DNA from: Actinomycetes bacterium
Lineage (GTDB): Bacteria > Actinomycetota > Acidimicrobiia > Acidimicrobiales > RAAP-2
Direction of reading: 5' to 3'
Assembly (NCBI GenBank): GCA_021823525.1
Contig: JAKANY010000011.1
Location: 1-64,000 of the forward strand
DNA: 64,000 bases
Shown here: piece by piece, positions 37,101-44,794 of the stretch
Layout of the letters: the number at the start of each line of letters is the position of its first letter
Position numbering within the stretch: the first letter of the stretch is position 1
Translations under genes and position numbers: made by a program
Notes under the pieces: generated by a model
What the model was told of the DNA's origin: nothing
The model's database searches: none
The model's input: only the letters and a program-made list of their open reading frames with translations

Positions 37101-37670
37101 CTGGAGCTCGATGAAGAAGTTGTCGCGCCCGAAGATGTCCTGGAGGCGACCCGCCAGCGAGCGCGCCCGGGCGTAGTCATCGCGCACGAGCGCTTGGAGG
37201 ACCACCCCGCCCAGGCAGCCCGACGTCGCCACCAGCCCCGTCGCGTGGCGCTCGAGGAGCTCCCAGTCCAGCCGGGGCTTGTAGTAGTAGCCCTCGAGGA
37301 AGGCCAGCGACGCCAGATGGCGCAGGTTGCGGTATCCCTCGTTGGTCGTGGCCAGCAGGGTCAGGTGGTGGTAGAGCTTCTGCCCGCCCTCGGTGTCGCC
37401 GCCGGCGTCATCGAGGCGGCCCCGCCGGGCGGGCCGGTCGAACCGGGACTCGGCGGCCATGTACGCCTCGAGCCCCAAGATGGGCGTCACGCCGATGCGC
37501 TGCGCGCTCTGGTAGAAGTCGATGAGGCCGTAGAGGTTCCCGTGGTCCGTGATGCCCAGGGCGCTCTGCCCGTCGGCCTGAGCGGCGCGCAGCAGGTCCT
37601 CGACGCGCGCGGCGCCGTCGAGCATCGAGTACTCGGTGTGGTTGTGCAGGTGGACGAAACCCTCGCCCAT
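34110..37670 (-). CDS. dnaE: DNA polymerase III alpha subunit
   Basis: Replicative polymerase (1186 aa). The N-terminal PHP domain begins HLHNHTEYSMLDG and keeps ITDHGNLYG; in mycobacterial DnaE1 this domain is the proofreading exonuclease. The polymerase aspartates are in PDIDMDFDERYRGD near residue 417. C-terminal features include an OB fold (TIGGLLTEVQVRTTRSGQQY). Length matches actinobacterial DnaE1. The ATG at 37670 follows AAGGAGGT. A very long open frame on the opposite strand is only a high-GC shadow. Confidence 0.98.
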   Translation of the reverse strand: MGEGFVHLHNHTEYSMLDGAARVEDLLRAAQADGQSALGITDHGNLYGLIDFYQSAQRIGVTPILGLEAYMAAESRFDRPARRGRLDDAGGDTEGGQKLYHHLTLLATTNEGYRNLRHLASLAFLEGYYYKPRLDWELLERHATGLVATSGCLGGVVLQALVRDDYARARSLAGRLQDIFGRDNFFIELQDHGLPEQRRTNPQLIALSREIGAPLLATNDLHYVRPEDAEMHDALLCIGTGSRVADPDRFRFASQEHYLKSAAEMRALFAEVPEACDNTLLIAERAQVRIDFDNDALPAYPVPEGVSGATHVEQASRYLHDLTFQGAAERYGAITDEVRERLEYELSVITSMGFSDYFLVVWDLIRHARDQGIRVGPGRGSAAGCCVAYCLRIVDLDPIRYGLIFERFLNPGRRQMPDIDMDFDERYRGDMIRYAAERYGSDHVAQIITFSTIKARAAVRDAARVLGYPPQLGDRIAKAMPPLVMGQDVPLEACLAPTPGYETRYAEAADLRELYEGDAEVRHVIDVAKGFVDKRRQDGIHAAAVVITRDPVIEYVPIQRKSGPSGSGEDAPIVTQYEATAIEKLGLLKMDFLGLRNLAIIERAVDNIRLRHGTSIDIDHVPLDDEKVFEMLRQGNSIGIFQLEGDKMRQLMRRLAPTSFDDIAALNALYRPGPLSENVHNDYADRKNHRQEVRYDHPDLAEILGETFGLMIYQEDIMRVATRIAGFSMSEADDLRKACSKKIREMIQAQRTKFVDGAERMGYGHDLGTAIFNKIEPFADYAFNKSHAYGYALIGYQNAWLKANYPVEYMAALLTSFRDDKDKAAIYLNEARQMGITVGVPDVNESRADYAPSLVDPQRILFGMAAVRNVGESQVERIVHEREAHGPFASIYDFVRRVDPLVLNRRTMESLIKAGAFDAMGYPRQGLLLAIDEIVEATLSRRKDLSLGITTLFAAFGGDEGGGEWEGTERPIPATEFEPSLRLEFEREMLGTYVSDHPLYKVADTLAARTDGPLAQVRERAEEYAGSGKAVTIGGLLTEVQVRTTRSGQQYARVVLEDLSGSMEIIVSARRFEQVSGYLNKDAIVLAKGRFDGRDEEYRFTLVDVHPLPTGLDSSQLRLALRPEDLNARSIGVLRDILQRYPGPSPVIVETAGTGKSFRLGAEFNVDIPHVVAELRTEFGRNVIQA

Positions 37671-37709
37671 GGACGCTGGGACCTCCTTCCGCGGGCCGCT
37701 GCCGACGGG

Positions 37710-38207
37710 TTAGAGGTAGGTCCCGGCGCGGGGGTCGCCCGGCCCGGGGTTCAAGGAGCGCTCGCGCATCTTCTCGAGTTGGGCCGCCGCGGCAGCCTGC
37801 TGGGCGAACAGCGAGGCCTGGATCCCGTGGAAGAGGCCCTCGAGCCACCCCACCAGCTGAGCCTGGGCGACCCGTAGCTCCGAGTCGGAGGGGACCTCCG
37901 CCGAGAACGGCGTCGCCATGCGCGACAGCTCCTGGGCCAGGTCCGGGGACAGCGCACCGGAGAGTTCGTGGATCGACGTCTGGTAGATCTCGGCCAGGCG
38001 CGTGCGTCCGGGCTGGTCGAGGGGGGCGCTGCGCGCCTCGTCCAGCAGGGTCTTGACCATGGCGCCGATCCGCATCACCTTGGCGGGCTGGCTGATGAAG
38101 TCGACACCCTGCTCCTCACTCGCCTCGCTCGTCTCGGGCTCTCCGGGTGCCAGAACGGCGTCGGGTCCCACGGTCACAGGTTCGGCTGGATTGTCATGTT
38201 CACTCAC
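37710..38207 (-). CDS. bpa: Bacterial proteasome activator Bpa
   Basis: Homologue of mycobacterial Bpa/PafE (165 aa), an ATP-independent ring that opens the 20S proteasome. The conserved core runs from MRIGAMVKTLLDEARSAPLD through ELRVAQAQLVGWLEGLFHGI to QAAAAAQLEKM, and the C-terminus is GTYL, matching the gate-opening GQYL motif. The GTG at 38207 is preceded by CACACT six bases upstream. It implies this organism has a 20S proteasome elsewhere. It lies just upstream of dnaE. Confidence 0.9.
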   Translation of the reverse strand: MSEHDNPAEPVTVGPDAVLAPGEPETSEASEEQGVDFISQPAKVMRIGAMVKTLLDEARSAPLDQPGRTRLAEIYQTSIHELSGALSPDLAQELSRMATPFSAEVPSDSELRVAQAQLVGWLEGLFHGIQASLFAQQAAAAAQLEKMRERSLNPGPGDPRAGTYL

Positions 38208-38213
38208 CCCTGC

Positions 38214-38219
38214 AGTGTG
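38214..38219 (-). promoter_or_regulatory. Putative -10 element of bpa (leaderless)
   Basis: CACACT on the minus strand with six bases before the GTG at 38207; one mismatch to TANNNT. It is divergent from the rrf2 promoter in a 73-base gap. Confidence 0.42.
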
Positions 38220-38268
38220 CCAGATTCGACCCGGCCATCGATCGACCCCGTCGGACCAGGCCCCTCGG

Positions 38269-38274
38269 TACACT
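38269..38274 (+). promoter_or_regulatory. -10 element of the Rrf2 regulator (leaderless)
   Basis: TACACT with six bases before the GTG at 38281. Confidence 0.55.
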
Positions 38275-38280
38275 GAGCGC

Positions 38281-38730
38281 GTGAGGGTGTCCACCCGTGG
38301 CGACTACGCCAGCCGAGCCCTGCTGAGCCTGGCCCTCCACGACGAGCCGGTGGCGCCCACCTCGGTCAAGGAGCTGGCGGCCCGCACAGGACTCCCCCAG
38401 CCCTATCTCGAGCAGATCCTGCTCGTGCTCAAGGGCGCGAACCTCGTGCGCTCCAAGCGCGGCGCGGGCGGCGGATACCTCCTGGCTCGGCCGCCCGAGG
38501 CGGTCACGCTGGCCGAGATCGTGGCCGCCGTCGACGGGCCGATCGTCGCGGGCGACTTCGGAGCGCCCCACGAGAACGGGGCCTGTGACCATGAGGGCCA
38601 GTGCGTCCTGCTCGCCGTCTGGGCGGCCGTGGGCGCCCACATGCGCGAGCACCTGGCTGGCTACACCCTGGCCGACCTCGTCGTGCAGGCGCGCGGCGGC
38701 CGACCCGTGGCCCGCCCGCACAGCGCCTGA
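38281..38730 (+). CDS. Rrf2/IscR-family transcriptional regulator
   Basis: Winged-helix regulator (149 aa) starting RVSTRGDYASRALLSLALH, with the DNA-binding helix GLPQPYLEQILLVLKGANLV and the wing SKRGAGGGYLL. Two cysteines, C102 and C108 (ACDHEGQC), match two of the three Fe-S ligands of IscR/NsrR; the third position (about 114) is Trp. An Fe-S or redox sensor is plausible but not certain. It diverges from bpa and is followed by the sigma factor gene 143 bases on. Confidence 0.88.
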   Translation: MRVSTRGDYASRALLSLALHDEPVAPTSVKELAARTGLPQPYLEQILLVLKGANLVRSKRGAGGGYLLARPPEAVTLAEIVAAVDGPIVAGDFGAPHENGACDHEGQCVLLAVWAAVGAHMREHLAGYTLADLVVQARGGRPVARPHSA

Positions 38731-38873
38731 ATCCTTAAGACGCTCTTCGCGAACTCTTCGGGGAATTCTCCGATGGCGGGAATACCGTGAGCCTCGCACG
38801 TGTTTCACCCTGTGCTAAGTTTTCCATGCATCGGTAGGAGAAATACCCCCGCAGGAGCGTGTTAGGAGAGATG
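38731..38873 (+). other. Intergenic region upstream of the sigma factor gene
   Basis: A 143-base gap that must contain the sigma gene promoter; TGCTAAGTT at 38813-38821 looks like an extended -10, but no -35 at 17 bases was found. AGGAG at 38864-38868 is the ribosome site for the sigma factor. Confidence 0.4.
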
Positions 38874-39725
38874 ATGACGTCAACCAACCGCCGGACCAGC
38901 GTAAACACCAACGACATGCTCGGTCTCCTGATGCGCGACCTCGACCGCTACCCCATGCCCAACTACGACGAACAGGTCGAGTTGGCCAAGCGCGTCGCGG
39001 CCGGTGACGAGGCCGCCAAGAAGCAGATGGTGTCGGCCAACCTGCGCCTCGTCCTCCACTGGGCACGCCGCTACCAGGACCGCGGGGTCGAGATGGTCGA
39101 CCTCGTCCAGGAGGGGACGTTCGGCCTCCTGCGCGCGGTCGAGAAGTTCGACTGGGAGCGGGGCTTCAAGTTCTCGACCTACGCGACGTGGTGGATCCGT
39201 CAGGCCCTCCAGCGCGCCGTCCAGCAGCACGGGCGTACGATCCGCATCCCCCTCGAGGTCGGCGAGCAGCTCCAGCGCCTCGAGGCCACGTCGGCCGAGT
39301 TGACCTCGCACTTGGGCCGCCGACCCACCGATGAGGAGCTGACCGAGGCGACGGGCATGAGCGCGGCCGAGCGGGACCACCTGCGCAGCCTGCCGGGCGT
39401 GACCGCGAGCCTCGACCAGCCCGCATCGTCGGACTCGGCCACGACCCTGGGCGACCTGGTAGCCCCCAGCGATGACGACTGGGTGGCGACGATCGAGCAG
39501 ACGATGGTCGACGAGCAGCTCCTCGGAGCCCTCGATGAGTTGTCCGAGCTCCAGCGTGACGTCGTCACGCGGCGCTTCGGCCTCGACGGGACGAGTCCCC
39601 TGTCGCTCCAGGCCACGGCGAACGCGCTGGACATCGGCGTGCGGAGGGTTCGGCGCGCCGAGGAGGAGGCGCTAGCCGTCCTGCGCCGCAATCGCGCCGT
39701 CATCGCCGCCCACGACGTGGCGTGA
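38874..39725 (+). CDS. RNA polymerase sigma-70 family factor
   Basis: Group 1/2-like sigma factor (283 aa). Region 2 includes NLRLVLHWARRYQDRGVEMV, DLVQEGTFGLLRAVEKFDW and FSTYATWWIRQAL (the -10 recognition helix); region 3 follows, and region 4 is SELQRDVVTRRFGLDG with a recognition helix near the C-terminus. It lacks the long region 1.1 of the housekeeping factor, so it is probably an alternative SigB/SigF- or HrdD-like group 2 factor. Tandem ATGs at 38871 and 38874 follow AGGAG; the second has better spacing. The 3' end overlaps rluD convergently by 54 bases. Confidence 0.9.
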   Translation: MTSTNRRTSVNTNDMLGLLMRDLDRYPMPNYDEQVELAKRVAAGDEAAKKQMVSANLRLVLHWARRYQDRGVEMVDLVQEGTFGLLRAVEKFDWERGFKFSTYATWWIRQALQRAVQQHGRTIRIPLEVGEQLQRLEATSAELTSHLGRRPTDEELTEATGMSAAERDHLRSLPGVTASLDQPASSDSATTLGDLVAPSDDDWVATIEQTMVDEQLLGALDELSELQRDVVTRRFGLDGTSPLSLQATANALDIGVRRVRRAEEEALAVLRRNRAVIAAHDVA

Positions 39726-40673
39726 CAGCTGCTCGGCGGCTCCCGTCGGGAGGCACGCCGCGAGGTCCGGCGGAACCGGCGAGGTGACCACGACGAGAGC
39801 GTCGGTGCGCGGGTCGCGGAACTCCAGTCGCGCCGCGTGCAGGAAAGGTCGGGGGGCGCCCCCCGGGCGAACCCGCCCGTAGCGCTCGTCGTTGAGGATC
39901 GGGTGGCCGATGGCCGCCAGGTGCACGCGGATCTGGTGGGTCCGGCCAGTCCGCAAGGTCAACTGCAAGGTCGTGCAGTCCGCCTCGACGAGACGCTCGA
40001 TGACCTCGTAGTCGGTCTGGGCGCTGCGGCCATCGGTGCGAACGGCCATCTTGAGCGGATCGCGCGGTGATCGTCCGATAGGCGCGTCGACCACGCCGCG
40101 CGGCTCGTCCACGACCCCTTCGACGGCGCCCGCGTAGACCCGGCGCACGGTGCGGGCGACCAGCTGTGCGCGCAACGACTCCAGGCCACGCGCGGTGCGC
40201 GCGACGACGAGCAGGCCCGACGTCCCCTTGTCGAGTCGATGGACGATCCCGGGCCGGTTCGCACCGTCGCCGGGCTCCCGCAGCTCCTCGATCTCGGGAA
40301 AGCGAGCCAGCAGGCCCGCGACGAGCGTCCCCTCGCGCTGGCCCGCTCCCGGATGCACGACGAGTCCGGCGGGCTTGTCCACCACGACGAAGTCCTCGCC
40401 CTCGCAGACGACCGCGAACACCACGCCGCCCTCGGGCGCCACCGGCTCGTCGATCGTCACCCGGCCCACCCGCAGGCGATCTCCCGCCCGCAGAGGTGTG
40501 GCCGCTCGCTGGCACACCCGATCGTTCAGGGTCACCTCCCCCGCCGCGATCAGGGAGGCGACGTGGGAACGGGTCTGCCCAAGGAGCATCGCGATCGCGC
40601 GATCGCAGCGCTGACCCTCGAGAGCGTCGGGAACGACGACGTCGAGCTCGGCGCCCGCATCGGGCGCCCTCAT
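39672..40673 (-). CDS. rluD: RluD/RluC-family 23S rRNA pseudouridine synthase
   Basis: Pseudouridine synthase (333 aa) with an N-terminal S4 domain (VASLIAAGEVTLNDRV) and a catalytic domain containing VHRLDKGTSGLLVVAR with the nucleophilic Asp, plus RTGRTHQIRVHLAAIGHPI. The ATG overlaps the lspA stop by four bases. The lspA-rluD-dnaE order is conserved in actinobacteria; here a sigma factor, an Rrf2 gene and bpa intervene before dnaE. Confidence 0.94.
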   Translation of the reverse strand: MRAPDAGAELDVVVPDALEGQRCDRAIAMLLGQTRSHVASLIAAGEVTLNDRVCQRAATPLRAGDRLRVGRVTIDEPVAPEGGVVFAVVCEGEDFVVVDKPAGLVVHPGAGQREGTLVAGLLARFPEIEELREPGDGANRPGIVHRLDKGTSGLLVVARTARGLESLRAQLVARTVRRVYAGAVEGVVDEPRGVVDAPIGRSPRDPLKMAVRTDGRSAQTDYEVIERLVEADCTTLQLTLRTGRTHQIRVHLAAIGHPILNDERYGRVRPGGAPRPFLHAARLEFRDPRTDALVVVTSPVPPDLAACLPTGAAEQLSRHVVGGDDGAIAAQDG

Positions 40674-41137
40674 CGGACCACCAAGGGGCGACCGCGCAGC
40701 ACCTCGATGACGAGCACGATCACGCCGGCGGTAATGGCCGCGTCGGCGAGATTGAACACCGGGAACCGGCCCACCGCGACAAAGTCGGTGACACGGCCCC
40801 CCGTCGAGATCAGGCGGTCTGCGGTGTTCGCGACGCCCCCGCCCAACAGCAGGCCGAAGCCCCACGCGGGCAGACCGGGCCGCGAGCGCCAGGCCGCGAG
40901 CAGCACCGCGAGCGCCGCCACGGCCTCGATCGCGGTCACCACCGACCACCGCGACCCGATCGAGAACGAGATCCCGGCATTGAAGGCGAGTCGGAGCCAC
41001 AGGGGACCCACAAGGTGGCGCGGTCCCGCGGCGAGGTGCTCGCGCGCCCACGCCCCGCTGAGCGCATCACCCGCCCACACCACGGCGGTGATGCTCGCCA
41101 CGACGAGCTGGGAGCGCCTTAGCCGATGGCGCGGCAC
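40670..41137 (-). CDS. lspA: Lipoprotein signal peptidase
   Basis: Aspartyl membrane protease (about 155 aa, four helices) that removes lipoprotein signal peptides. The catalytic aspartates are in NTADRL and NLADAAI; FNAGISFSIG is also conserved. The first motif reads GDALSG rather than the usual DQxSK, a mild deviation. The start is uncertain: GTG at 41137 gives a charged N-terminus but overlaps the upstream gene by 19 bases; GTG at 41101 is the alternative. Confidence 0.85.
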   Translation of the reverse strand: MPRHRLRRSQLVVASITAVVWAGDALSGAWAREHLAAGPRHLVGPLWLRLAFNAGISFSIGSRWSVVTAIEAVAALAVLLAAWRSRPGLPAWGFGLLLGGGVANTADRLISTGGRVTDFVAVGRFPVFNLADAAITAGVIVLVIEVLRGRPLVVR

Positions 41138-42336
41138 GTGACGCAGGTGAACACGGGAACCTGCGCCAGCAGTCGAGCCCGTCCGATGGGCTCGAAGCAC
41201 GTGTCGCAGCGTCCGTAGGTCCCGTCGACGATGCGGCCCAACGCCACGACGATCAGGTCGTCCTTGAGGCGCTCGGTGTCGAGCTGCATCTTGAGCTGAT
41301 CGCGGTCGAAGTCGGATCCGGCACTCGATCCATCCTCCTCGTCGTACTCGGGCCGCTCGCGCCCCTCCAGCAGATCATCGACGGCGTTCTCGAGCACCTC
41401 GATCTGACGTCGCGTCACCGACTGGGCCTCGAGGAGGAGCGCGCGCAACTCCTCAAGGAATGCCGGGTCGTCGGCGTAGGGCTTGGAGTGCATCTTGCGC
41501 TCGAGCTCCTCGCGACGCCGCTGCTCCTCCTGCTCACGTCGCTGCTGGCGCTGGAGCTCCTCCTGGTTGCGGCGCTCGAGCTCCCGCTCCTTGCGCGCGC
41601 GCTCGGCGTCCGCAGCGCGATGCTTGGCCTCGATCTCCCGCTGTCGCTTGGCCTCCGCCGCGGCTCGCTCGCGCTGCGCCTTCGCGGCCGCCGCGGCCTT
41701 GGCCTTCGCCCGGTCCCTGGCCTCGCGCTCCTTGGCGGCGGCCCTGGCCTTGGCCTCGCGCTCCTTGGCGGCGGCCCTGGCCTTGGCCTCGCGCTCGCGC
41801 TGCGCCTTGGCGGCCGCTAGGGCCTTGGCCTTGGCCTCGCGCTCCTTGGCGGCGGCCCTCGCCCGGGCCTCGCGCTCGCGCTGCGCCTTGGCGGCCGCGG
41901 CGGCCTTGGCCTTGGCCTCGCGCTCCTTGGCGGCGGCCCTCGCCCGGGCTTCGCGCTCGCGCTGCGCCTTGGCGGCCGCGGCGGCCTTGGCCTTGGCATC
42001 GCGCGCGCGCTGCGCCTTGGCGGCCGCGGCGGCCCGGGTCCGGGAATCGGGGCTGACTTTCGATACGGACTTGACCGCGATGGTCTTCACCGCCGTGGTC
42101 TTGGACGCGGCGGTCTTGACTGCGGTGGACTTGGATGAGGGCTTGGGCGGCGCGATCGTCTTGGATGATGACTTGGTCGGCGCAACGGCCTTCGCGGCGG
42201 GCTTGGTCGGCGCAGCGGCCTTCGCTGCGGGCTTGGCCCCCGAAGTCGTCTTGGCTGCACCCTTGGCCGCAGTCGCGGCCTTGGCCGCGGGCTTGGCCGT
42301 GGGACGCTTCGCGGGGCTGGCGGGGCGCGTGGCCAT
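41119..42336 (-). CDS. DksA/TraR zinc-finger protein fused to a long Lys/Ala/Glu/Arg repeat region
   Basis: A 405-residue protein. Residues 1-95 are Lys/Ala/Pro/Thr-rich and disordered (histone H1-like); about 100-285 are charged and alanine-rich, predicted as a continuous helix; 286-405 are a DksA/TraR-like domain with a zinc finger C377-xx-C380 and C398-xx-C401. Residues 114-194 are three near-identical 27-residue repeats followed by a partial 11-residue copy. DksA proteins usually have about 120-150 residues. Actinobacterial DksA/CarD-like proteins act on RNA polymerase; the tail may bind nucleic acid. An AAGGAG site precedes the ATG. Confidence 0.85.
   Translation of the reverse strand: MATRPASPAKRPTAKPAAKAATAAKGAAKTTSGAKPAAKAAAPTKPAAKAVAPTKSSSKTIAPPKPSSKSTAVKTAASKTTAVKTIAVKSVSKVSPDSRTRAAAAAKAQRARDAKAKAAAAAKAQREREARARAAAKEREAKAKAAAAAKAQREREARARAAAKEREAKAKALAAAKAQREREAKARAAAKEREAKARAAAKEREARDRAKAKAAAAAKAQRERAAAEAKRQREIEAKHRAADAERARKERELERRNQEELQRQQRREQEEQRRREELERKMHSKPYADDPAFLEELRALLLEAQSVTRRQIEVLENAVDDLLEGRERPEYDEEDGSSAGSDFDRDQLKMQLDTERLKDDLIVVALGRIVDGTYGRCDTCFEPIGRARLLAQVPVFTCVTCRAIG
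41722..41997 (-). repeat. 81-bp in-frame tandem repeats in the DksA-like gene
   Basis: Three 81-base units at 41917-41997, 41836-41916 and 41755-41835, plus a 33-base partial copy to 41722. Each encodes AKAKA-x-AAAKAQRERE-A-[RK]-ARAAAKERE. The units are nearly identical in DNA, so slippage could vary the number in relatives. Confidence 0.85.
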
Positions 42337-42394
42337 CGGGGTCTCCTTGATCAGGTCGAGATGCGCTGGCCGACCCTAGCAGCCACGCGGTCGA

Positions 42395-43153
42395 TTAGTG
42401 CCGATCCTCCGCCGGGGGAAGGGGGAAGTCCAAGACCTGCGCCACCGTCGGCTGCTGGGCAGTGGGCTCGTCACGCACGCCCGGAGCCTCCGCACTCGGC
42501 GCGGGCGCCGGGTCGCTCACGACGGGTGCGGGCGAGGCCGGTGCCGCGCTCGTCGACTCGCTGGCCCTGTCCCCACCCACGAGGATGCTCGACTCGATCC
42601 ACCGCAGCAGATCCGCGAGCTGGGACCGCAGCCGCCCGCGCTCGGCCTCGAGCTGACGAGCCAGCTTCTCGACGTCCTCGCTGAGTCGCTGCTTGATTCC
42701 GTTCAGACGGTTCACCTCATCTTCGGCGCGGCTCCGCGCCTCGGCCACGATCTGGCGAGCACGCTCCTGAGCCGCAGTGGTGAGCTCGCGGGCCTTCTCC
42801 TCAGCCTCGTGCTGCGCGTGCTCGATGAACGACTGCGCCATGGCGATCATCGAGGTCACCTGCTCGGCACCGGCCCCCGCCGGTGCGGGACGCGGGGCGG
42901 GCGCGGGCGCGGGAGGTGGGACGGCGCTCGGGGGTGTGCTCGCCCGCGTCGCCTCCAGCTGGTTGATGCGCTCGGCCGCCTGGCGAAGCTGCTGGCGCTG
43001 CTGGGCGAGCTGGTCCTTCAACTGACGCGCCTCGACCGACAGGCGCTCGAGGAAGTCGTCGACCTCGTCGACGTTGTACCCCTTGAGTCCGACCTTGAAG
43101 GCGATGGTCTCGATGGAGTCCAGGGCTGAGCGGGGAGCGTCCGTGCTGTCCAT
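42395..43153 (-). CDS. divIVA: DivIVA/Wag31 polar growth and septum-site coiled-coil protein
   Basis: 252 residues. The N-terminal DivIVA membrane-binding domain reads IETIAFKVGLKGYNVDEVDD, followed by coiled coils (about 38-70 and 115-190) separated by a Pro/Ala-rich linker near 76-98, and a disordered C-terminus. It recruits polar growth machinery in actinobacteria. ATG at 43153 has no ribosome site but a TAGGGT box six bases upstream. Confidence 0.92.
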   Translation of the reverse strand: MDSTDAPRSALDSIETIAFKVGLKGYNVDEVDDFLERLSVEARQLKDQLAQQRQQLRQAAERINQLEATRASTPPSAVPPPAPAPAPRPAPAGAGAEQVTSMIAMAQSFIEHAQHEAEEKARELTTAAQERARQIVAEARSRAEDEVNRLNGIKQRLSEDVEKLARQLEAERGRLRSQLADLLRWIESSILVGGDRASESTSAAPASPAPVVSDPAPAPSAEAPGVRDEPTAQQPTVAQVLDFPLPPAEDRH

Positions 43154-43159
43154 GGTGCA

Positions 43160-43165
43160 ACCCTA
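43160..43165 (-). promoter_or_regulatory. -10 element of divIVA (leaderless)
   Basis: TAGGGT on the minus strand with six bases before the ATG at 43153. Confidence 0.52.
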
Positions 43166-43191
43166 CCGCCCGTCCTCGCGGCGGACGTGGC

Positions 43192-43434
43192 TCAGATGAT
43201 CCGGTTGACGATCTCGAGCAGGATGATGGCCACCAGCACCGACAGGTCGATACCGACCCCTCCGAGCCGGGGTCGCGGGAGGATGCGACGCAGCGGACGC
43301 AGGAGGGGCTCGGTGACGCGATCCAGGCTCCGGCGCACCGAGTCCCAGCTCGAGGACGACGGGAGCCAACTCATCAGGGCGGCCACGACCAGGACCCAGA
43401 TGTAGAGGTAGATCAGGATGTGGACCAGGCTCAT
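43192..43434 (-). CDS. YggT-family small membrane protein
   Basis: An 80-residue two-helix membrane protein: the first helix is HILIYLYIWVLVVAALMSWL, the second SVLVAIILLEIVNRII, with the family-like EPLLRPLRRILP between. YggT proteins sit beside sepF and divIVA in Gram-positives and are linked to division or osmotic response. Four-base overlap with sepF. Confidence 0.88.
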   Translation of the reverse strand: MSLVHILIYLYIWVLVVAALMSWLPSSSSWDSVRRSLDRVTEPLLRPLRRILPRPRLGGVGIDLSVLVAIILLEIVNRII

Positions 43435-44033
43435 GCCAGGTCGAAGGACTGGTAGTTGGACGCCTGGAGGGAGTCACGCAACTCGTGGCTCATGCGCCGA
43501 CCCTTCGGCGAGATCAAGAAGACCCCGTGGTCGAGGCGCTCGATGTGCGCATCGAGGATGTACACCACCCCCGCGGCGAAGTCGATCACCCGCCGGTACG
43601 TGTCGGGCTCGAGGCGCCGCACGTTCAGCACGACGAAATGGCCCTCGCGCAACGGGTCGGCCACCTGGCGCGACTCGTTGTAAGACCGCGGCATGACGAT
43701 CATCGGGCGCGGAGAGCCAGCGGCGCTGGGTCGCGAGACGACGCTCTGGGGCTGAAGCCGCGTCCCGGGGACGGGACGGACGCGCGGCGGCTCACCGCCG
43801 TCGATGACCGAGATCGACGAGGGTCGTCGAGAGGGAGCCATGGGGCGAGTCCCCATCCCCGCCTGCGGAGTGCGCGCGTAGGGACGGCTGGGGGCCGGAG
43901 CGGCGGACCACTCGGGCTCCTCGGCGTACTCAACGGGCTCCGGGTAGGGACGCGCCGGGGCGCTCGGGTAGTCCCCGTACTCGTCCTCGACCAGTCCCAG
44001 GAACGCTAGGAACTTCCGAACCCGACTGTTCAT
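43431..44033 (-). CDS. sepF: SepF cell-division protein
   Basis: FtsZ membrane anchor/bundler (200 aa): an N-terminal amphipathic segment VRKFLAFLGLVEDEY, a Pro/Arg-rich linker (about 22-110) and the C-terminal SepF domain with SYNESRQVADPLREGHFVVL and FAAGVVYILDAHIERLDHGV. It overlaps yggS by four bases. Normal actinobacterial architecture; no ftsA is present, as expected. Confidence 0.95.
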   Translation of the reverse strand: MNSRVRKFLAFLGLVEDEYGDYPSAPARPYPEPVEYAEEPEWSAAPAPSRPYARTPQAGMGTRPMAPSRRPSSISVIDGGEPPRVRPVPGTRLQPQSVVSRPSAAGSPRPMIVMPRSYNESRQVADPLREGHFVVLNVRRLEPDTYRRVIDFAAGVVYILDAHIERLDHGVFLISPKGRRMSHELRDSLQASNYQSFDLA

Positions 44034-44794
44034 GCGCTCTCCTCATCACCGCCGTCCAGCCCCACAATGTTAGGGGACGCACCCCGCCGCGGCACTCGGT
44101 CGCCGAACAGGGCCCGTCCGAGGCGCACTTCGGTCGTCCCGAAGTCGCACGCCAGCTCGAAGTCGTCGCTCATCCCCATCGATCGCTCCGGCAGTCCCAG
44201 CGTGTCAGCCAGATCGCGCACGGTCGCGAACGCGACGCGCGCCCCCGACGGATCCGGTGGCGCCACCGTCATCAGCCCGCGCACATCCAAGCCGAGCTCC
44301 CGGCCACGGGTCACCAGCGCCGGAACCTCGGTCGCCGGGGCACCCGAGCGCGCTGCGTCCCCGGTGACGTCGACTTCGACGTACAGGGCGGACCGACAGC
44401 CGAGCGCGGCGAGTCGCACCAGCTCCTTGTCGCGGCTGACCCCCTCGATCACGTCGGCGACGGCGCTCACGCGGGCGATCTTGTTGCCCTGGAGGGCCCC
44501 CAAGTAGTGCCAGCGCGCCGTCAGATCCCGTGTCGCGCTGCGCTTGTCCTCGAGCTCGCGCAGGTAGTTCTCGCCGAGCGCCCCCAGGCCCGCAGCCACC
44601 GCGGCGCGCACGACGTCGAAGCCGAACGTCTTGGTCACCGCGACGACGCGGACGTCGCCTGATCCACGAGCGGCCAGCCGCTCGCGGATTCGGTCGAGGT
44701 TGGCGCGGATGCGGCGGGCCAGGGCCCCCTCAGCGAAGGAAGCTGGGGAGGTCGTCGTCGCCCCCGACGTCGAACAGGTCGTCCGTGCCTGCAC
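44030..44794 (-). CDS. YggS/PLPBP-family pyridoxal-phosphate homeostasis protein
   Basis: Single-domain PLP-binding alanine-racemase-fold protein (about 230-254 aa). The PLP lysine is in [22 protein letters not shown] and the late GMSDDFELA are conserved, as is [11 protein letters not shown]. It typically follows ftsZ. The start is unclear: GTG at 44794 lies 65 bases inside ftsZ, while the only codon near the ftsZ stop is a CTG at 44722 with GAGGGGG upstream. Confidence 0.88.
   Translation of the reverse strand: MQARTTCSTSGATTTSPASFAEGALARRIRANLDRIRERLAARGSGDVRVVAVTKTFGFDVVRAAVAAGLGALGENYLRELEDKRSATRDLTARWHYLGALQGNKIARVSAVADVIEGVSRDKELVRLAALGCRSALYVEVDVTGDAARSGAPATEVPALVTRGRELGLDVRGLMTVAPPDPSGARVAFATVRDLADTLGLPERSMGMSDDFELACDFGTTEVRLGRALFGDRVPRRGASPNIVGLDGGDEESA

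Noticed and set aside
33966..37877. A 1303-codon open frame antisense to dnaE
   Set aside because: Codon-mirrored shadow of a real 1186-residue DnaE; no domain or start signal.
41722..41997. Tandem repeats resembling a CRISPR or satellite
   Set aside because: They are in frame within one coding region, have an 81-bp period with no spacers and encode a regular 27-residue helix repeat.
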